Shown piece after piece: positions 5,349 through 6,578 of a stretch of DNA of 6,578 bases. Every line of letters starts with the position of its first letter. The stretch's first letter is position 1. A program made the translations under genes and the position numbers. The notes under the pieces are model-generated. The model was not told the origin of the DNA, ran no database searches, and saw nothing but the letters and a program-made list of their open reading frames with translations. The stretch is from Dehalococcoidia bacterium. GTDB taxonomy: Bacteria; Chloroflexota; Dehalococcoidia; DSTF01; JALHUB01. Location: positions 1-6,578 of the forward strand of contig JALHUB010000240.1 in NCBI GenBank assembly GCA_022865685.1, written 5' to 3'.

Positions 5349-6578
5349 CTATGTAACCCGTCTCCGGGCGAAGCGGAGGTAGAAGCTACCTCCCGCGAGC
5401 GCCGCTATGCCGGCGGTCCCGGCCAGGAGAGCGAGCAGCCACGAGAAGCCGCCCGTTGAGCCGCTGCCGGTCTCCGGCGGGACGAGCTGTGTGCCTACTC
5501 CGCCGAGAGGCGTGGGCGTGGCCGGCGGCGGCGGGATCGGCGTCGCCGAAGGTGGCGGTGGCACGGTGGGCTCCTCGGTCGCCGTTGGGTTGGGCGTCGG
5601 CGTCCGGTGGCGAATGGTGCCGGTCGTCTTGGTGTCAGTGGCGCCCTGGCAGGTCATACTCTGCCCGCATTGACCGATGGTCACGTCGTCACCCCAGACG
5701 TCCAGGGACGAGATTGTCGGGTAGTCAACGCCGGCGGCGATGACCTTGAAGTCGACGAACGCCAGGGGGACGTAGTCGACGAAGCCGCCGTCACCGTCAT
5801 CTGCGGACCTCTCGCAGTGTATGGACGCGACACCGAGAGCGGCGGGTGTTGGCTGCGCTACAGTACTCAGGGTTACGGCTGGGCCGCAGTGCGGCTCGTC
5901 CTCTTCGATGTTGCAGTTACAGCCTTCGCCGACGTTGGCGTCCGGGTTGGAGTCAAGGCAGTTGGGATCGTTGGGGCCACATTCCGTCTGGATGCACTCG
6001 TCGAGGCTGGCGTCGTAGGTGAGGTTGAGGTCGAAGCTCTCGATCTCGGTCGGGACGTTGCCCAGGCAAACGGCAAGTGTGTGGTTCTGCCCCACGATCT
6101 CCGTGGAGGCGGCATCTACGATGTCGCACCATCCGTCGCCATTGTTGATCTTGTCGATGTAGGCCCAGACGGGCGGCGTCGCCGTGGCGGTGGCTGTCGC
6201 CGTCGCCGTGGCGGTGGCTGTCGGCGTGAATGTGCTCGTTGCCGGTAGAGGCGTATTGGTAATCGTAGGCGTGGCGGTGGGCAGCGGCGTATCGGTTACC
6301 GTCGGCGTCGCGGTTGGCGGCCCAGGCGTGGGCGTCACAGTGGGCGTGGCTGTGGGCAGGGGAGTCGGCGTGACGCCCTTGTAAACGGTCGCCCCGATGC
6401 AATTGGCGCCGGGGCATGAGACGAGTTCGTTAAAGAGTTGGTCAGACACACTCGCGGTCCCAAACGTCAGGTTGTCGACGCCGGTAACCGATGCCGATGC
6501 CGTCCAGGTGATGACGGCAATGGGCTCGGGTCCGCTAAGAGTCCCCGGGTCGGCGGTGCTGCCGCAGGTTATGAAGGC
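5349..6578 (-). CDS. Surface-anchored multi-module cohesin-like protein with VPPETG signal (N-terminus outside window)
   Basis: The frame is open to the right edge, giving 409 visible residues; a GTG at 6449 is internal because homology with the paralogue continues upstream of it. Visible residues 1-69 are the C-terminal half of a cohesin-like module ending SCPGANCIGATVYKG, nearly the same as in the gene at 4054-5043. A Thr/Pro/Ala linker (70-136) ends in repeated TA pairs. A second module (137-321) opens with INNGDGWC and aligns with the paralogue's module start (GWC, VG, CL, LD-NPD). It is Cys-rich (including CNC) and Asp-rich. Residues 322-365 are a second Pro/Thr linker. VPPETG (366-371), a helix (about 378-401) and the tail RFARRRVT complete a sortase-type C-terminus. 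The role is inferred as a multi-module surface protein displaying binding domains; no catalytic domain is visible. Confidence 0.85.
   Translation of the reverse strand, partial: AFITCGSTADPGTLSGPEPIAVITWTASASVTGVDNLTFGTASVSDQLFNELVSCPGANCIGATVYKGVTPTPLPTATPTVTPTPGPPTATPTVTDTPLPTATPTITNTPLPATSTFTPTATATATATATATATPPVWAYIDKINNGDGWCDIVDAASTEIVGQNHTLAVCLGNVPTEIESFDLNLTYDASLDECIQTECGPNDPNCLDSNPDANVGEGCNCNIEEDEPHCGPAVTLSTVAQPTPAALGVASIHCERSADDGDGGFVDYVPLAFVDFKVIAAGVDYPTISSLDVWGDDVTIGQCGQSMTCQGATDTKTTGTIRHRTPTPNPTATEEPTVPPPPSATPIPPPPATPTPLGGVGTQLVPPETGSGSTGGFSWLLALLAGTAGIAALAGGSFYLRFARRRVT
6178..6225 (-). repeat. 24-bp tandem duplication in the Thr/Ala linker
   Basis: Units 6178-6201 and 6202-6225 are identical except for one base, and the first 21 nt match exactly. 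The repeat encodes alternating Thr-Ala pairs and keeps the frame (8 codons). Replication slippage is the likely source, so linker length may vary between strains. Confidence 0.85.
6391..6578 (-). repeat. Copy 2 of the duplicated cohesin-module segment
   Basis: This is the partner of 4430-4611. It reaches the window edge, so the full extent of the duplication cannot be seen. It encodes the second half of the first visible module of the multi-module gene and carries a 6-nt insertion (two residues) relative to copy 1. Confidence 0.85.

Noticed and set aside
5607..6248. Plus-strand frame of 213 codons with a VAVAVAV stretch
   Set aside because: It is the antisense of the Thr-Ala repeats and the second cohesin-like module, with no independent support.

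Overview
The window is GC-rich and carries four large genes, all read leftward on the minus strand. The two outermost are cut by the window edges. All look like exported, surface-type proteins; no metabolic, mobile-element, CRISPR, tRNA or rRNA gene is visible. Long Thr/Pro/Ala linkers, cohesin-like modules, Ca-binding Asp repeats, Ig-like domains and C-terminal PPxTG-plus-membrane-helix signals, with good Shine-Dalgarno sites, suggest an uncultured Chloroflexota (Dehalococcoidia-like) bacterium. This assignment is an inference from protein style, not from a marker gene.

Layout from right to left, in the direction of transcription. At 6578-5349 is the 3' part of a two-module cohesin-like protein that ends in a VPPETG / helix / Arg-rich tail and is followed by a strong intrinsic terminator (5294-5328). 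At 5348-5044 is an intergenic region with a good sigma-70 promoter and a leader of about 150 nt with hairpins. At 5043-4054 is a one-module paralogue ending in VPPATG / helix / Arg tail. A 163-nt gap with a hairpin but no U-tract leads to 3890-2223, a secreted protein with Ig-like domains that ends in PPSTGDGG without a membrane helix. These two genes may be co-transcribed, up to a perfect hairpin at 2163-2191. At 2222-1711 is a 512-nt intergenic region holding a TTGACA promoter, a terminator-type hairpin and a compact predicted three-way-junction structure. At 1710-1 is a large secreted protein with an EF-hand loop and thrombospondin type 3-like Asp repeats, open at the left edge.

Together they read as a cell-surface locus: two probably anchored cohesin-like proteins, one Ig-like protein with a truncated version of the same tail, and one calcium-binding repeat protein. 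Adhesion or assembly of an extracellular scaffold is a reasonable guess, but no catalytic domain or clear dockerin is seen. The most notable points are the very recent sharing of DNA between the two cohesin-like genes, the anchored and anchor-less versions of the PPxTG tail, and the structured RNA region ahead of the leftmost gene.
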